Positions 6,759 to 8,162 of a stretch of DNA of 8,162 bases are shown piece by piece. Position numbers and translations under genes: made by a program. Positions within the stretch are counted from its first letter, which is position 1; each line of letters begins with the position of its first letter. Below the pieces are notes generated by a model. That model made no database searches and had not been told where the DNA came from. It was given only the letters and a program-made list of their open reading frames with translations. Source of the stretch: Candidatus Omnitrophota bacterium (lineage in GTDB: Bacteria > Omnitrophota > Gorgyraeia > Gygaellales > Profunditerraquicolaceae); assembly GCA_028717055.1 (NCBI GenBank), contig JAQUOO010000055.1, positions 1 through 8,162 on the forward strand, given 5' to 3'.

Positions 6759-8162
6759 AATACGAAGCAGTAATAGGATTAGAAGTGCATTTGCATTTAA
6801 ACACTAAAACCAAGGCTTTCTGCGGTTGTTCTACAGAGTTTGGCAAAGAGCCGAATTCACAGGTTTGCCCGGTTTGCCTGGGTTTTCCCGGGTCTTTACC
6901 GGTTTATAACCAGACCGCTCTGGATTATGCAATAAAAGTTGCTCTTGCTTTAAACTGTAAAGTCCAGGAGTATACCAAATTTGACCGAAAAAATTATTTC
7001 TATCCGGATTTACCGAAAAATTATCAGGTTTCGCAATATGACCTTCCTTTGTCTGTTAGCGGTTTTCTTGATATTGAAATAGAGGACAAGTTTAAGCGTA
7101 TAGGCATAACCCGCGTGCATATGGAAGAAGATGCGGGAAAGCTAATCCATCAAGATGATTGCAGTCTCGTGGATTTTAACCGCACCGGAGTGCCGCTTCT
7201 AGAAATTGTGAGTGAACCGGATATTAGCTCCCCGGAAGAAGCCTACGAGTATTTATCTGCGCTTAAGAGCACTATTCAATATTTAGAGGTTTCGGATTGC
7301 GATATGGAGAAGGGGTCGCTGCGCTGCGACGCCAATATTTCATTAAGACCGGCAGGCGCAAAGGCCCTCGGAGTAAAGACAGAATTGAAGAATATGAATT
7401 CGTTTAAAGGGGTTAAAGACGCGTTGAGTTATGAAATCAGACGCCAGGCGGAAATCCTGGATTCCGGAGAAACGCTTACACAGGAGACGCGGCTTTGGGA
7501 TGTCAAGGCTCAAGAGACGGTGTCTATGCGCACTAAAGAGGGGGCCAAGGATTACCGTTATTTTCCCGAACCGGATTTGCCTCCTTTTGTAATCAAGGAA
7601 GATAAAATTGCGGAAATCAGAAAAACTATTCCGGAATTGCCCAAGGAAAAAATGCAGCGTTTCATAAAAGAATATGGCTTATCCGAATATGATGCTAAGG
7701 TTTTGGTTAGTTCCAAGAAGACGAGCCAGTTTAGCGAAGAAGCAATGAAGAAATCCGCAGATACAAATAAAAAACCGTTGGCTAATTGGATAATCGGCCC
7801 TTTAGCCGCTTTGGCGGCGAGTAACAATTGCCAGATTTATGAGTTGAAGATTACGACCGATAGCCTAATCGAATTAATCGAATTAATTGAAAAAAAACAG
7901 GTTATTTCCAATCTTGCCGGAAAGGCCGTTCTGGAAGAAATGCATAAGACGCAAAAATCTGCCAAAGAAATCATTGCGGAAAAAAATCTGGCTCAGATTT
8001 CCGATTCGGGAAGCTTGGCCGGTATTATTGAGGAAGTTATTAAGGAAACCCCCAAGTCGGTTGCCGATTTTAAGTCCGGAAAAGCCAATGCGGTCATGTT
8101 TTTGGTAGTCCAAGCAATGCGTAAAAGCGCGGGGAAAGCCAATCCTAAAGTCGTGCAGGTTT
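6755..8162 (+). CDS. gatB: Aspartyl/glutamyl-tRNA amidotransferase subunit B (3' partial)
   Basis: GatB binds the misacylated Glu-tRNA(Gln) or Asp-tRNA(Asn), phosphorylates its side chain with ATP and amidates it using ammonia from GatA. The ATG at 6755-6757 overlaps the gatA stop TGA (6756-6758) as ATGA, so translation is probably coupled; no separate strong ribosome binding site is visible. The window holds 469 codons and then ends. Family length suggests only about ten codons are missing. Seen features: the opening EAVIGLEVHLHL with E10 and H12, a zinc-type cysteine set C23, C25, C38, C41, the active-site HMEEDAGK (122-129), FNRTGVPLLEIVSEPD (141-156), ELKNMNSFKGV and DYRYFPEPDLPP. The C-terminal helical and YqeY-like tRNA-binding region runs from about residue 300 to the window end, finishing in GKANPKVV. 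Residues 371-379 are LIE three times, within the normal variation of this helix. Confidence 0.97.
   Translation, partial: MKYEAVIGLEVHLHLNTKTKAFCGCSTEFGKEPNSQVCPVCLGFPGSLPVYNQTALDYAIKVALALNCKVQEYTKFDRKNYFYPDLPKNYQVSQYDLPLSVSGFLDIEIEDKFKRIGITRVHMEEDAGKLIHQDDCSLVDFNRTGVPLLEIVSEPDISSPEEAYEYLSALKSTIQYLEVSDCDMEKGSLRCDANISLRPAGAKALGVKTELKNMNSFKGVKDALSYEIRRQAEILDSGETLTQETRLWDVKAQETVSMRTKEGAKDYRYFPEPDLPPFVIKEDKIAEIRKTIPELPKEKMQRFIKEYGLSEYDAKVLVSSKKTSQFSEEAMKKSADTNKKPLANWIIGPLAALAASNNCQIYELKITTDSLIELIELIEKKQVISNLAGKAVLEEMHKTQKSAKEIIAEKNLAQISDSGSLAGIIEEVIKETPKSVADFKSGKANAVMFLVVQAMRKSAGKANPKVVQV

Noticed and set aside
7866..7892. 9-base tandem repeat (about three copies) in gatB encoding LIELIELIE
   Set aside because: GatB proteins normally have a similar leucine/isoleucine-rich helix here, so this looks like chance periodicity rather than a functional repeat.
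1..8162. A phage, defence island, CRISPR array or insertion sequence in this window
   Set aside because: Apart from the fibre-like protein no phage gene is present. I found no regularly spaced repeats, no transposase or integrase, no terminal inverted repeats, and the neighbours are housekeeping and metabolic genes.

Overview
The window looks like ordinary chromosome from an uncultured bacterium, most likely a member of Omnitrophota (candidate division OP3) or a close relative. The main pointer is the first gene. It carries a module reading TTYYPSPYGVYRELR followed by RIAIGD, which I recall as recurring in surface or fibre-like proteins of Omnitrophota genomes. This taxonomic call is from memory and moderate in confidence. 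The rest of the window is compatible with any moderate- to low-GC bacterium. There is no mobile element, CRISPR array, tRNA, rRNA or integrase.

Layout, left to right. (1) Positions 3-1712, + strand: the 3' part of a gene for a repetitive fibre-like protein, cut at its 5' end by the window edge. It has three VGIGT modules about 90 residues apart, a C-terminal head-like domain and a terminal coiled coil. (2) After a 19-base convergent gap, positions 1732-4935 on the - strand hold a large cytoplasmic cellobiose-phosphorylase-like enzyme of the GH94/GH149/GH161 group (1067 aa). (3) A 112-base divergent intergenic region holds two back-to-back sigma70-type promoters, one for each flanking gene. 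(4) Positions 5048-8162, + strand: the tightly packed operon gatC-gatA-gatB, with gatB lacking only about its last ten codons.

GatC, GatA and GatB form the GatCAB amidotransferase. It converts Glu-tRNA(Gln) to Gln-tRNA(Gln) and/or Asp-tRNA(Asn) to Asn-tRNA(Asn), so the host makes at least one of these tRNAs by the indirect route. The phosphorylase-like protein probably acts on beta-glucosidic oligosaccharides in the cytoplasm and has no evident functional link to gatCAB beyond the shared promoter region. The fibre-like protein is probably extracellular.

I do not see a new multi-gene system here. The points most worth a second look are the modular fibre protein with its exact 25-base internal DNA repeat, the predicted leaderless mRNA of the phosphorylase gene, the unassigned substrate of that enzyme, and a GatA that is short just before its catalytic lysine.
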